Below, in pieces: positions 1-10,359 of a DNA stretch of 64,000 nt (positions within the stretch are counted from its first letter, which is position 1; each line of letters starts with the position of its first letter). The translations under genes were made by a program, and so were the position numbers. Below the pieces are notes generated by a model. The model saw only the letters and a list, made by a program, of their open reading frames with translations, was not told the DNA's origin and made no database searches. Location of the stretch: contig JBANAY010000004.1 in assembly GCA_037952775.1 (NCBI GenBank), positions 2,790,001 through 2,854,000 of the forward strand, written 5' to 3'. Source of the stretch: Clonostachys chloroleuca (Eukaryota; Ascomycota; Sordariomycetes; Hypocreales; Bionectriaceae).

Positions 1-434
1 TAAATGGTAATTCTGCCGGAATGAAGAGACCCGCAGATGCACCCCCAAGCCCGTCGTCGGCCTCTTACCGCGCGGGCAGCATCCGTCGGATGTTTAGTAG
101 GACAAAGTTGAATAACAGTTATGCAGAGGGTCACTTGGCGTCCAACGGCGGTGTTGCTGCTTCCATCGACGGCAGCCGGCCGGCAAGCCGAAGTGGTAAT
201 TCTATCCTGGACGAACGAAAGTCGAAGCGCGCCAGCGGATGGTTCAAGAGACTGAGGGGAGGAGAATCCAAGAGAAGCAGCTTGGTCTTGTCTCAAGAAT
301 CAACGGCGTCTACGACAACAATCCCGGCTACGAACAAGCCATCAGGCCCACCCCCGCCCATGATTCCTGAACTTAAAGAGTTCAACAAGGACGAGGGTAG
401 CCTCGGCAACGACCTCTTCAAGAATATCAAATAA
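1..434 (+). CDS. 3' end of an unrecognised protein (5' truncated by window edge)
   Basis: The reading frame is open from base 3 and ends at TAA 432-434, so this is the last ~143 codons of a gene that starts upstream. The Met codon at base 21 is probably internal because the frame continues before it. The segment is low-complexity and basic, rich in Ser, Arg and Lys, with a YRAGSIRRMFSR stretch, a second basic patch (ASGWFKRLRGG), a proline run (PPPP) and an acidic-to-basic tail ending DLFKNIK. No enzyme motif, signal peptide or membrane segment is visible. It looks like the disordered tail of a cytoskeletal, cortical or signalling protein, but I do not recognise the family and assign no function. 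Confidence 0.6.
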   Translation, partial: NGNSAGMKRPADAPPSPSSASYRAGSIRRMFSRTKLNNSYAEGHLASNGGVAASIDGSRPASRSGNSILDERKSKRASGWFKRLRGGESKRSSLVLSQESTASTTTIPATNKPSGPPPPMIPELKEFNKDEGSLGNDLFKNIK

Positions 435-1244
435 TACCTCGAGACCGAGCGAAGCTTTTTCTTTTCTTTTCTTTTCTTTTCTTTTCTTTTCACACGCACC
501 GACCAAACACGAGACGGACGACTCCTGTATATCCAAGAATCCCGTCCAGCTTTTCTTTGCTTACCCTTGTTTTTTTTTTTTATGTTTGAATGAGCGATGA
601 AGAGGTTATTACCACTGAACTGCGATTGGGGTTGGCATCCCCTCTTTATTATTATTATCAACTCGATTGATTTTTTTTTGTTCGAAGGAACGTACCTGAA
701 CGACGTCTTATATGTCATTGGCGAGTCCTATATAAGGAGAGGGTGAGGGATAGAAGGGGAAGGGAGGGCTGGAGGAGGCAAGACCGAGATACCCAGCCCC
801 GTTCAGGCTTCAATTTATCTGGCATATGATATTATGCCTGAAGCTCTTGCGGCAGCGTGTTTGAATAATATCGACAGCACCAGTCCTTTGTCAGCATTTG
901 CTTTTTTGAATAATCACTCAATAGTATTCTTACAGCCCAAAAATGGGAGTGTGCCTGGTTTGTAAGGGGGCACAGGAAGGATTGGCATCAGATCGAGAAT
1001 ATCATTAATTTCACGCTTTTCGCGCATCCTTCCTTACTTGTCCATTTAAACGAACTTGAAGTGAGATACCTAATTTCATCACCAAGGAAGTTGTTGAAGT
1101 GGCGAAAGAGTGATAGTCGTTTCGGTCCGAGCCGGTTTTCGATAAGTATAGACTAGTTTCTCAACTTAACTCTGGGCAGGAATGGAAATGGCATATTTCC
1201 CGAGAACACGCATCGATATTATCCTGGGAGGAGCTTCATATATA
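435..1244. other. Convergent intergenic region
   Basis: Lies between the 3' ends of the partial plus-strand gene and the minus-strand SDR gene. Apart from the CTTTT repeat and T-rich tracts (one near 570-580) typical of 3' UTRs, nothing is recognised. Confidence 0.6.
455..490. repeat. CTTTT microsatellite
   Basis: After a leading CTTTTT at 455-460, six perfect copies of CTTTT follow at 461-490, about 20 bases downstream of the stop codon of the first gene, so it probably lies in that gene's 3' UTR. Confidence 0.9.
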
Positions 1245-2296
1245 TTATACTTGCAGGCCGTTGTCCCTCAAATCATTCACTAACTTCTTCCCAGCCTCAA
1301 CATAGCCCACAAGAGAGGCCCCTGAGCCGGCTGGAGGCTCCATAAAGAACTCGGGGATCACTCGAGTTACGCCCCCTTTTGTGCATTCAAGAATAGTGCC
1401 ATTTCCGAATTCCTCCTTGACTACCAACTGGTACATGACCTCGGCGATCTCACGGGGCTCAGCCATCTCGTCAACTTGGCCCCTCATGCCAGACTTGGTC
1501 GGGTCTTCCATCAGCAGAGGTGTCTGTATCGAAACTCAATCAGCACAAAAGGGGGCGCTCCTGAGAATGGGTTTCGGCAAAACTTACCCGGACAGCGCCA
1601 GGAGCAACACAGCCGGTGCGGATACCAACGCTGTCCCTCAGGGCTCCGAGAGAACGGACAAATCCGTGCAGGCCGTGCTTCGTGGCAAAGTAGAGGGGGG
1701 TGTTGATGCCGGATGTGTAGCCCGCGATGCTGCCGATGAAGACGATGCTCCCGCTCAGCTTGTTTCGGGTCCAGTGGCCAATGGCGAGCTGGCTCAGCCG
1801 GGCTGGGTGAGTCAGGTTCACGTCGATGATGGCATAGTGGCCTGGGGCGCCGTCGGCGGCATCTCGAGACTGGGAGTTGGGGTTGGTGGCCGTCTTGGGC
1901 GGCTCCCAGAAGCTGGCCCACTTGGGTTCGAAGAGACCTGCTCCCGGGACGACGATGTCGACGGAGGGGAAGCTCTCGACGGCCTTGGTCCAGAGGGCAC
2001 TCAGATCTACCCACGAGGTGACGTCGGTCCTTTGGAAAATGAGAGATGGCTTGCCCGCGGTTGGTGGGTGAGGGAACCGTGTGAGGAGGGGCTCGACTTC
2101 GGGTCGGTATTGGACATCCCCGACTATCACAGAGTAGCCCTTGTCTAGGAGAATGCGAACAAACTCCAGGTTGATCCCTATATGAAAGAGGTGTCAGCAT
2201 GTCCAATTTCATTTCGTATCAGTTGTTGAAATGGTTGCGAAGCCTACCTGAGCCACCGCCAGTGACTAGAGCAGCCTTTCCAGATCCCTCAGACAT
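1245..2296 (-). CDS. Short-chain dehydrogenase/reductase (15-PGDH-like)
   Basis: Three exons on the minus strand: 2248-2296, 1588-2177 and 1245-1523, joined by 70- and 64-nt GT-AG introns with phase kept, giving 305 residues. Exon 1 starts MSEGSGKAALVTGGGSG, the TGxxxGxG dinucleotide-binding turn, with the last Gly completed across intron 1. Then come a VVPGAG motif (the NNAG equivalent), IGSIAGY with the catalytic Ser, and YFATK, the Tyr-x3-Lys catalytic pair. VAPGAVRTP, spanning intron 2, is the usual PG...T loop. The fold and cofactor class are clear: an NAD(P)-dependent oxidoreductase acting on an alcohol or carbonyl. The substrate cannot be told. The layout resembles the cytosolic 15-hydroxyprostaglandin-dehydrogenase-like fungal SDRs. 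There is no targeting signal and no obvious pathway partner next to it. Confidence 0.85.
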
Positions 2297-4346
2297 TTCT
2301 TTCCAAGTGATCTCCTTGCTTGAACAACGAGCCTAATTAGTTAGGTAGTTACTAAGAAATAGTAACCAAGTAGACGAAGAGCGATGTCAATTGCGGAAGA
2401 GGGTGGGCACTGGAGGCCGAAGGGAGGAGCCCCGGATATATAAACTCCATAATAGACGGAGCTGGGGATCTGTTTTGGAAAACGGCCTCCATTGGGCAGC
2501 CAGAGGGAAAACGTTGACCGTGGTCTATGCTCCCAGATCTGTATCAACAAGAGCTTGACTCGTCAGGGCGGGGTAGCCTTCTCGGCGTTTATGGACATGC
2601 GCATAACGTCGACCGATGGATGTTAGCCTATACGGAATAAGGAAGCAGAAGCGCGAATTGGCTCATCTAATGGCTCGAAGGGCACCTCTCAGGTTCACCG
2701 GACGCGGGCCCGGTTAGCCCACGGCCGCATACGCGATGGCCATACCTATCTGAGAGGAATTACGAAAGTCCTTACTGGGAGTCGTCGGAGGCGCACGATT
2801 GGAAGTATCTTGGTCGTCCCACTGAAGCGAGTAAGGCTCGTCACCGTGGATCGACATCCCACCGTCGACTTAGATCCTAAGCTAGGCGAGCAAAAGCCGC
2901 TCTCAGAGATCGAGCCTACCACAGAGAGAATCTTCTCAAGCTGAGCGATATTGCCTGCTCGCAGCAGGCCCCGTAGTCTAGATATGCCCCATGTTGCATC
3001 TTCCTCGGGTTACAGGGGTCGGTGGAGGAAGGGAACCCTGTCCAGCACGCATGAGACCGCCCATCTGCGAGATAGATCACATTGTATCATACCTACATGA
3101 GGATATCGGATTGAAGTGGAGCTGCAGATCAATGCACCTGCAACCTGTGGAAGCAAACCCTTGTGTCCGAATCGCATAGTTCCGGAATTAAAACAGAGCC
3201 CTGTATCAAAGGTGTAGCTTCCCTTGCGTCTTGGAAGCTTCTCTTCTCACCAAATAAAATCAGGAACGCGTTCTCCTCGAGAGAAAACGAGTTCGGCGAC
3301 AGCAGGAGACCTATCGCAAGGGATTAATAGCACGAGTCTCCAAGGGTGATATCCGCCTCATCTTCTGTCGTGTAGTTGGCGAAAATGCTCCTCACACCAC
3401 GCCTTGAAAGCGAGAATAACAACGTCAGACAGCGTAAGAATAGAACCTAAATTACATGGAATCCGTTCCTCGTCAAGTTGGTCGCGAGGTGCTCAAAGGT
3501 GGATGGATGGTTTACCGTATGAGAAAATTGGTCAAGGGCAAATGGCGGTGACACACTATTGCAACGGTCAACTGGGTCATAACAAGAGGGCTCCCCCTCT
3601 TTCCCTTACGCAATATGTCAAACAGTCATACTGCACTACTTCGCTGATTTTCGTTGCCTCTTCCATAGAGGATAGCGTGCCAGCAGCAAAACAAGTAGCA
3701 CATCATGCGAGTGCAGTTCAAGAAGGTAAAAAGATTCCAATTGCCGAACGGTGTGAGGAACAATTTCAACCCAAATTTCCTAGCCTATGTTCAGCGTAAG
3801 TTACAAATTTCGAATTTCACAGATCTTTACATTTCAGCTACTGGTTAGCAGTTCAAAGATTGGCTAAATAAAATCTTTCTATAGCCGTTTCTACACATCA
3901 TCAGGACCACTTGTCAATTATCGCCTAAAAATTTACGCATGTGCGGAGTTATTACTGGAAAACTGGAAGAGTGCCGCCGTATGATCTTCCCCAAAAGTCA
4001 CATAACTAGTACATGATTCAGCTTGGAGCTTTATGAGTCCGAAAACCGCAGAAAGGAAGCTCAGCCCTAGGGGATGACGTCATCACGGCTCTGAGAGCAA
4101 ATAAGCTTATCGGCTTATCTACACGTGCCAGCGTGGGGTATCGGACTATCGAATTTCTGACAACGCGGTCTTTTTCGAAGACGGGATTAGTGCAGCAACC
4201 GACTCCCACTCCCAAAATACCATGAACCAATATTAACTACATGGGAAGCTCGATTCCATTGTACCAAACCAGTACAATGACCATATGTCGATCAATGCGG
4301 TGATTTATTTTCTCACCTCCCCGACACTCATGCCGTGGCCACTACA
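2297..4346. other. Divergent intergenic region, no gene supported
   Basis: About 2 kb between the divergently transcribed SDR and MTG1 genes, holding both promoters. Short ATG or GTG frames (for example 3404-3799) lack domains, codon bias or splice structure and are not called. The part from about 2,580 to 3,250 is GC-richer than its flanks, but I found no protein or RNA similarity in it. Confidence 0.5.
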
Positions 4347-5363
4347 ATGGCACGCTTCATCCCGCGCGACGCCTTCGGGATCCCCAACTCGATCCCCAAG
4401 ACTTATTTTCTTGGCCACCACCAAGCCGGCGCGAACAAGATAAAGACGGTCCTCCCGACAATCTCCCTCGTCCTCGAATGCCGCGACTTCCGACTCCCCC
4501 TCTCCACGCATAACCCGTACCTCGAGCGCTCCCTCGCCGGCCGTGAGCGCCTCGTCGTCTACACCAAGTCCGACCTCGGAAGCGACAGCAGGGGCGCCAA
4601 GAATGCCCTGAAGAGGGTATACGGCGACAAGGCCGTCTTCTGGGACAAGAACAAGAAGTCCACCACGGACGCCCTCATCCGACGGCTCAAGGAGTCCGCG
4701 CAGGCCGCCGACTCGCTCACGGGCCTGCGCGCCCTCGTCGTCGGCATGCCCAATGTCGGGAAGAGCACGCTCCTCAACACGCTGCGCAGCGCGGGAACGC
4801 AGGGGAGGAAGGCCAAGGCGTCCAAGACGGGGGACCAGGCCGGCGTGACGCGCAAGGTGGGCACGGCGGTGCGCATCATCGAGTCCGGGGACAAGCCCGG
4901 CGGCGTGGCCTCGGGCGTCTTCGTCGTCGACACGCCGGGCATCTTCCAGCCGTACGTCGACGACGGGGAGACGATGATGAAGGTGGCCCTGGCGCACGGC
5001 ATCAAGAAGGGGCTGATCCAGGACGAGATTCTCGTGGACTACTTGCTCTATCGTATGAATCTGTTTGATCCCGAGATGTACGGACGATACTGTGAGCCGA
5101 CCAATGATGTCAATGATTTCCTTGCTGCTGTCGCGACTAAGGAGGGACGTCTCCGACCGGGCGGAGTACCCAACATACCAGAGGCGGCGGCCAGGGTTCT
5201 GTCTCAATGGAGAGATGGCAGGATGGGGAGGTTTGTGTTGGACGATCTCTCAGAGGATGCCATCCGTGCCCATGAAATAATGCTTGCAGAGCCACGGCTG
5301 AGTATCAACCAAGCGAAAAAGTTGCAGAAGGAAGAGCGCAAGAAAGAAAAATCTGACGAATAG
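4347..5363 (+). CDS. MTG1: Mitochondrial ribosome-assembly GTPase MTG1 (YlqF/RbgA type)
   Basis: Single exon, 338 residues from the first ATG in frame, at 4347; the codon 12 bases upstream is GTG and is not used. This is a circularly permuted GTPase: the G4 motif TKSD (about residues 73-76) comes before G1 GMPNVGKST (about 133-141), then a G2-like GVTRK (166-170) and G3 DTPG (195-198). That order is diagnostic of the YlqF/RbgA/MTG1 family. MTG1 acts in the mitochondrial matrix or inner membrane in late assembly of the large mitoribosomal subunit. The N terminus is mildly basic and could be a presequence. The C-terminal helical region ends in a Lys/Glu-rich tail. Length is near the family norm and no frame problem is seen. 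Confidence 0.92.
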   Translation: MARFIPRDAFGIPNSIPKTYFLGHHQAGANKIKTVLPTISLVLECRDFRLPLSTHNPYLERSLAGRERLVVYTKSDLGSDSRGAKNALKRVYGDKAVFWDKNKKSTTDALIRRLKESAQAADSLTGLRALVVGMPNVGKSTLLNTLRSAGTQGRKAKASKTGDQAGVTRKVGTAVRIIESGDKPGGVASGVFVVDTPGIFQPYVDDGETMMKVALAHGIKKGLIQDEILVDYLLYRMNLFDPEMYGRYCEPTNDVNDFLAAVATKEGRLRPGGVPNIPEAAARVLSQWRDGRMGRFVLDDLSEDAIRAHEIMLAEPRLSINQAKKLQKEERKKEKSDE

Positions 5364-5817
5364 CGGACCACTGGATCCTGCTGTACAATATATCCCCCAT
5401 GTATCTGTAGGTAACCTGTATAATATAATTAACCAAGGCATCCATCTTATGACATAGTAAACTTTGCTTAATTCATCAGCTAGTTTCTGCGCTATATATC
5501 ATGCTGAATATGTGGCTGGATTTTTCGCGACCAACTTGTTGTGGCTGCAAGTTATTTGGCTGGGAATAGTCTCTACCTGCCGTGGATTCGAGAAACAAAA
5601 AGGGAAAAAAAGACAAGTCAAATAACACCCGTCGAATTGCGAGAGGGAAAAAAGAATATTTTCCTCGGTGGTTAACCATGGAACGCCTTATACGCCAAAT
5701 CCTCTTCGACAGCCAGTCATGGGCCGTTTTGGTATCATACATCCTGGAGCATTTTTTAATCATATAACCGTCCTCGGGCTGAGCTACCCTCCAATTTTCT
5801 GATAACAACGTATTGTC
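5364..5817. other. Convergent 3' intergenic region
   Basis: AT-rich stretch between the stop codons of MTG1 (+) and the PHD protein gene (-). It presumably holds both 3' UTRs and polyadenylation sites; nothing else is seen. Confidence 0.6.
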
Positions 5818-7778
5818 TTATGTATACTGGTTTTGCCATTTGACCATATCTCGTGTCAAGACATCCATCATCTCAACACAATTCAAGTCTCTGAACTCTT
5901 GGTCCGAGGTTATCAGTGCACTGCGATCGACGGTAATGCCTGACCTGTCTGCGTCGCCATTTGTCTGTGACTTTTCAGGAGATCTGTCGCCACTGCTAGA
6001 ATTGCTGCTGGAGCCAAGACTACCTTCCGCAGCAAGATCTACCTGTGTTCTTGAGATGAAGTCTAAGATGGCCGCAACGCGACGTTTCATATCAGGCATG
6101 CTCATTTTGTTCGCCATGGCTGATTTATGTTTCGAGGCTTTACTTTCATGCGTATTAGCTTTGGTGGCCTGGCTCGGTGTCTCGTCGGTAATCTTTTGAA
6201 TATCACGCGACATTGACCGTGCTGGAGAGTCGTCACGATCTCCATCCCGGTCTTTGGTATATTGATTTTTCCCTTTGCCCTTTTTGTGGTTATTTCTCGC
6301 TCCCCGCTTATGCGAGCTTCCAACCGTCGTATGGCTCGGTGGTGGTGTGCCAGGGGTGGGCTGCGGTGCTGGGGGTGTTTCCTCAACCACTGGAATTTCT
6401 TCTTCTTTCTTGGGTTGAACTTTTGAGGCGGTTATTGTTACTGGAATATCGTCGGATGGTTCTGAATCTTCTGATTTTGTTAGTCTTTTTCGTCTTTCAT
6501 TGATGGTGTCTTTTTGCAAATCTTTACCTTCGGCACGTCGTCGCTCGGCGCGTCCTTTTCGTTTGCTAGCCGCCTCAAGACGCTGTCGTTCTTTGTCATC
6601 TTTATCCGACCGCTCCTTCTGGTTTCTTACAACTCTAGACTTTTTCGGTCCATTTCGTAACTGTCCCTCATCGTCCGAAGGTTCGATGGTGGGTTCCTCG
6701 GCGGGCTCTGGTATGGGAGACTCCGATTTAGAGCCTGTTCGTTGTCGCTTTACGCTTGGGGCGTGCCTAAAGGCGCGTTAGCATCTGCAGACGCAAATTT
6801 TTTGGGGCTGAAAACCTACTCTTCGCTGTCGCTACGGCCCCTCTTCGTTCGTCGTAATGAAGCATCTTCGCTGTCAAGAGGATTCTCCTCCTTGCTCGCC
6901 TCAATCGCCCGGCGCAGTTGCTCATCGTCATAGGCAGCATCGCGACTGTTCATTGTGGACCTGCGCTTTGAAGTCTGCGACGCGGAATTGGGACGTAAAG
7001 TTTTGGTCCCGTTCTTTGGGGATCGTAGAGGGTCTTTTGTCACCGACGCTGCTCGTGAGCTCGGCCGCGATTGTCTATAGAGCGGTAGGTATTTTGAGTA
7101 TTTTTGTCTAGGAATACGAAACCCATTAGCATTCAATTCCACGAGCGGCACAAGGTGAGCCGGAAGAAGGGGCGTGGTCCTGCAGAACTCGGTGGGCTCA
7201 AAGAGCACCAGGATGCCAACCTACCCATTGTTTGCAATGTAAATTTTGTGAAGATCTTTGCGGCATTGCTCGCAAAAGTATTCATCAGGGGAGCTCTCGG
7301 CGCTGAATATGCCGACGCAGGCGCCGTGCTGCCAAACTTTGCAAATGTCGCACTGAACGAAGAAGCCTGTAACGTCTTCGGTGAATTCAATAGCGTCAAA
7401 GAATTCGGCATCCGGGCTATCCACAAGTGGACGTCCCGGATATTCTTCAGAGCCACAAGGACACCTGACGGCCTCGTCCTCTTCGTCGAGGATGCCGTCA
7501 CTGCCATTTGCCATGTCTAGAGTGTCTGGGCCGACGGGCTTATCTGGATCGTCTTCTTGGCCTCGCTTACGTCGTCGTCCGAGGAGCGTATCTTCGGGAT
7601 CGTCGAGAGGTTCTGAGGATAGCGAAGCACTTGGTGTCGATTTTGTGGAGGGGGTCTTGTTCAGCGACCTGGCATTTCGCTCGGCGCGACTAGACGCGGA
7701 TGAAGAAGACGATGAATGATGTGACTGGGAAGTGGTCGCGCGAGCTCTAGACGAACGTCGGGGAGATGGCGGAGCCAT
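5818..7778 (-). CDS. CTI6: PHD-finger protein, Cti6-like (Rpd3L/HDAC complex subunit)
   Basis: Exons 7225-7778, 6820-7107 and 5818-6766 (introns of 117 and 53 nt) keep phase and give 596 residues. The first ATG in frame is at 7778 (MAPPSPRR); the codon three upstream is TTG. A PHD finger spans about residues 106-172 with the C4-H-C3 pattern: C106/C108, C143/C146, H151/C154, C169/C172. Right after it, across intron 1, comes QKYSKYLPLY. The rest is disordered and charged, with a long Lys/Arg/Glu stretch encoded early in exon 3, and the C terminus ends in a conserved-looking helix DVLTRDMVKWQ. PHD plus this tail matches Cti6, which links the Rpd3L histone deacetylase to Tup1-Ssn6 and chromatin in yeast. 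The nuclear chromatin role is inferred from the family; the name is likely but not proven. Confidence 0.75.
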
Positions 7779-10359
7779 TGAGGCCAACGTTGGAGACGAA
7801 GGGAAGTGTGTGGAGGCAGGAGAAGTCTGCGCGAGAGACCAAAGGCAGTGGCGTCTAGTGTGGAGAGTCGAGGGTAATTGGGGTTCACGATTGAATTGAT
7901 AACGAGAGTGTGACCGGAGTCAAGTAATGGGAAGTTCTGACAGCGACGGCTCGAAGAAGACCACGTCGAATCGCCAGACCGGTGATGGTTGCAGGAAAAG
8001 CAGACGGGTAGCAGGAGGCGAGGCGGACGCTACAGCGACATCCGGGAAAAGCAGTCGATTCGAAGGCTGGGTTGGCGTTTACTCATGCTGGGAAGAGAAA
8101 TTGGACGAGACTGGCGCATGACAGTTCGAATCTGGATTTCAGAAGTCGGCACTCGCGAATGAGGAAGAAGATGAGAGGGGGTGGTAGGTAAGGTGGTGGT
8201 CCGTGGAGGAGATGAGGGCTGGTGCTGGGCTGGAGCGGACGGCAATGGCCAAGTTCTGCTTGGCCCACTGTCTACCTCTGGTCGGCGGCAGTAAGTTTGG
8301 CTGACTGAATGAAATGCGCCCACTGTGTGCGCGCTGTTGGCGGCGTGCGACGCACTGACCAGGACCGCTACGCTGAAAGGTACTTGCCGCGCCAGGGCCT
8401 TAGCTGTCCCTGGTCCGAGAAAGTATGGCTAGGTTAGTGCTCGCGTAGGTACCTGTCTTGCCTGCCTCCGGTTGTTGCAGTGCCCGCGCAGCGCAGTCAG
8501 TCAGCGTGGCTCCACTGCTGCACAAAATCCGGCGTGAGACTGCCAATCCCGCCTTTCTGAAATCCGGACCCGCACGGTCGATGGCATCCCATGCGATTTC
8601 TAGCTGCTCGTCGTTGGCTGCGGGGCACCCAAACGACTCACCACTTCCGTCGATATGCATGAGACAGAGACTGCAAAGAGAGGGTTTGTTGCAGCCATAT
8701 TTGCTCTGCGCGCATGGCATATGAAGGTGTCATGGCCTTGTGTGGCAAGCACGTTCAGCCTCCAGAGCCTAAAGTTACAACTCGCAGCTGGCAAGTGCGT
8801 TGCGCGTGCCCCTCAAACCTCAAACTTCCCCATGCTGTAACACAATACTTTCTCGAGGGTTAGATTCGACAAAAGTGGTGATACTAGACGGGCGATAACT
8901 GTACATGATCAGGCTGTTCTTGAGCCTAAGAGTTTGGCCTTTTGCAGCTTCAACAGTAGTCGAGGGCCAGTTTCGCCTGCTGTCAGTGAGGAAAACGTGC
9001 GGGCCGTCCTCTAGATTGCGTCTCATAAGCTCAAGAAAGAGAGCAATATACACATTTATATACAAGGCTTAGACACACGTTTCAACAAGAAGGCCCGCCA
9101 TCCATGCCCCAGACGGCTCTGCAAGGCGTGGTGGCTTGTGACCTCATGTAGGCGGGCGCTGTCGAATTAGTCAGTCGGTATTAGTACCCGCCCAAGTGGA
9201 ACATTGGCACACCAAATCGAGGGCTCTCCATTTATCATCAAAGGAACAACTGTGATATATGAGTACAGCTTCAATAATCGTCATGTTGCCTCTATATTTG
9301 AGTATTCTCCAAGCTAATTTCGTAGACCATAACCGCCAATGAATCACCGCAAGGCAGACAGTGCCCTGATTTCTCAATGTTGGGTTGCTGGCCAGGCTTC
9401 TCGAGCATTACTCATAATTCTGCTTACCTAATACAGGCCCTGGTCTGTGACGCCCACCAGCACCTCCTAAGCCCACAGCACCTAAGCCATCACTATCAAA
9501 TGCTGGCGACTGCCGTTTTCAATTTGAGATCAAATATCTTGTTCTTCTATCCTTCGATCAAGCGACATCAAAATTGCGTTTCTGTCCTTTGCGGGAGTCC
9601 GAATTGGCAGCCAACATTCCCTTTTGCCACTAGGTCTCCAACTTGTGGAAAACACCTTCACGGCTGGACCGAGGTGTCCCTCATTGCTGGGAGTTTGGCC
9701 GTCGATTTGGTAAGGCCCACAACCAATGCATATGCCACCCAAGCCAGTTGTTGGCGGTCATCATCCAACAGGAACGACCACTCTCCCTTTCTTTCACCCT
9801 CATTTGTTTTCTCTTCCGACTCTACATATTGCGTCGAGACGTGTCGAGGCTTTCCTGTGCTGACCGAATACCTACATAGAATGACTTGGAGCCTGACCGA
9901 ACCATCGCCCCCCATAACCCCCACTCGAGCTCGAAATCCGCCGCGAAATATATTCTTGGATCATATAGTTTGGCTTGGATCTTAGGAAACTCGGCTGCTT
10001 GATGGTTAGGAATTAAATCAGTTTTCTTTCATTTCGCGCTTGCCTCCGGAATCAGGTATCCAAGCCGTCGGGTCACTACCTGTACAATGTACGATGGGTA
10101 CGAGTTTGATTTCCTTTCCCTTTCCAGATTCCCCCCTCCAAGGATCGACCCGATTCTTCGAATTGACCAGTCGTCTTTTTGAATTTCCAGCCGTCTCTCC
10201 ACGGTGTCATGCTCCCTCTCGGCGTCAACGATTTGCCCATCATGTTGCCCGAGTCCTGAAGTGGAAGGCTGTCATTGTAATGCTTGCGTAACATGGTAAT
10301 AATTAATGTACAGGCTAACAGGGTGTGCTTCTCCTCGCGGATCAGATCATAATTCGACG
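7779..10359. other. Divergent intergenic region, pyrimidine-rich promoter near 9.8-10.3 kb
   Basis: About 2.6 kb between the divergent PHD-protein gene and the unknown gene starting at 10360. The last 600 bases are CT-rich on the plus strand, as in fungal promoters and 5' UTRs. GGCTAACAG at 10312-10320 looks like the end of a 5'-UTR intron, with branch site and acceptor almost fused. Short frames at 8400-8724 and 9377-9985 have no recognisable content. Confidence 0.5.

Noticed and set aside
2580..3250. Possible decayed transposon or RIP-affected element
   Set aside because: Composition differs slightly from flanks but I found no terminal repeats, reverse-transcriptase or transposase motifs, nor AT-rich RIP signature.
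10306..10359. Upstream in-frame ATG for the unknown gene at 10360
   Set aside because: It is followed 7 bases later by GGCTAACAG, a typical fused branch site and acceptor, so it probably lies in a 5'-UTR intron.
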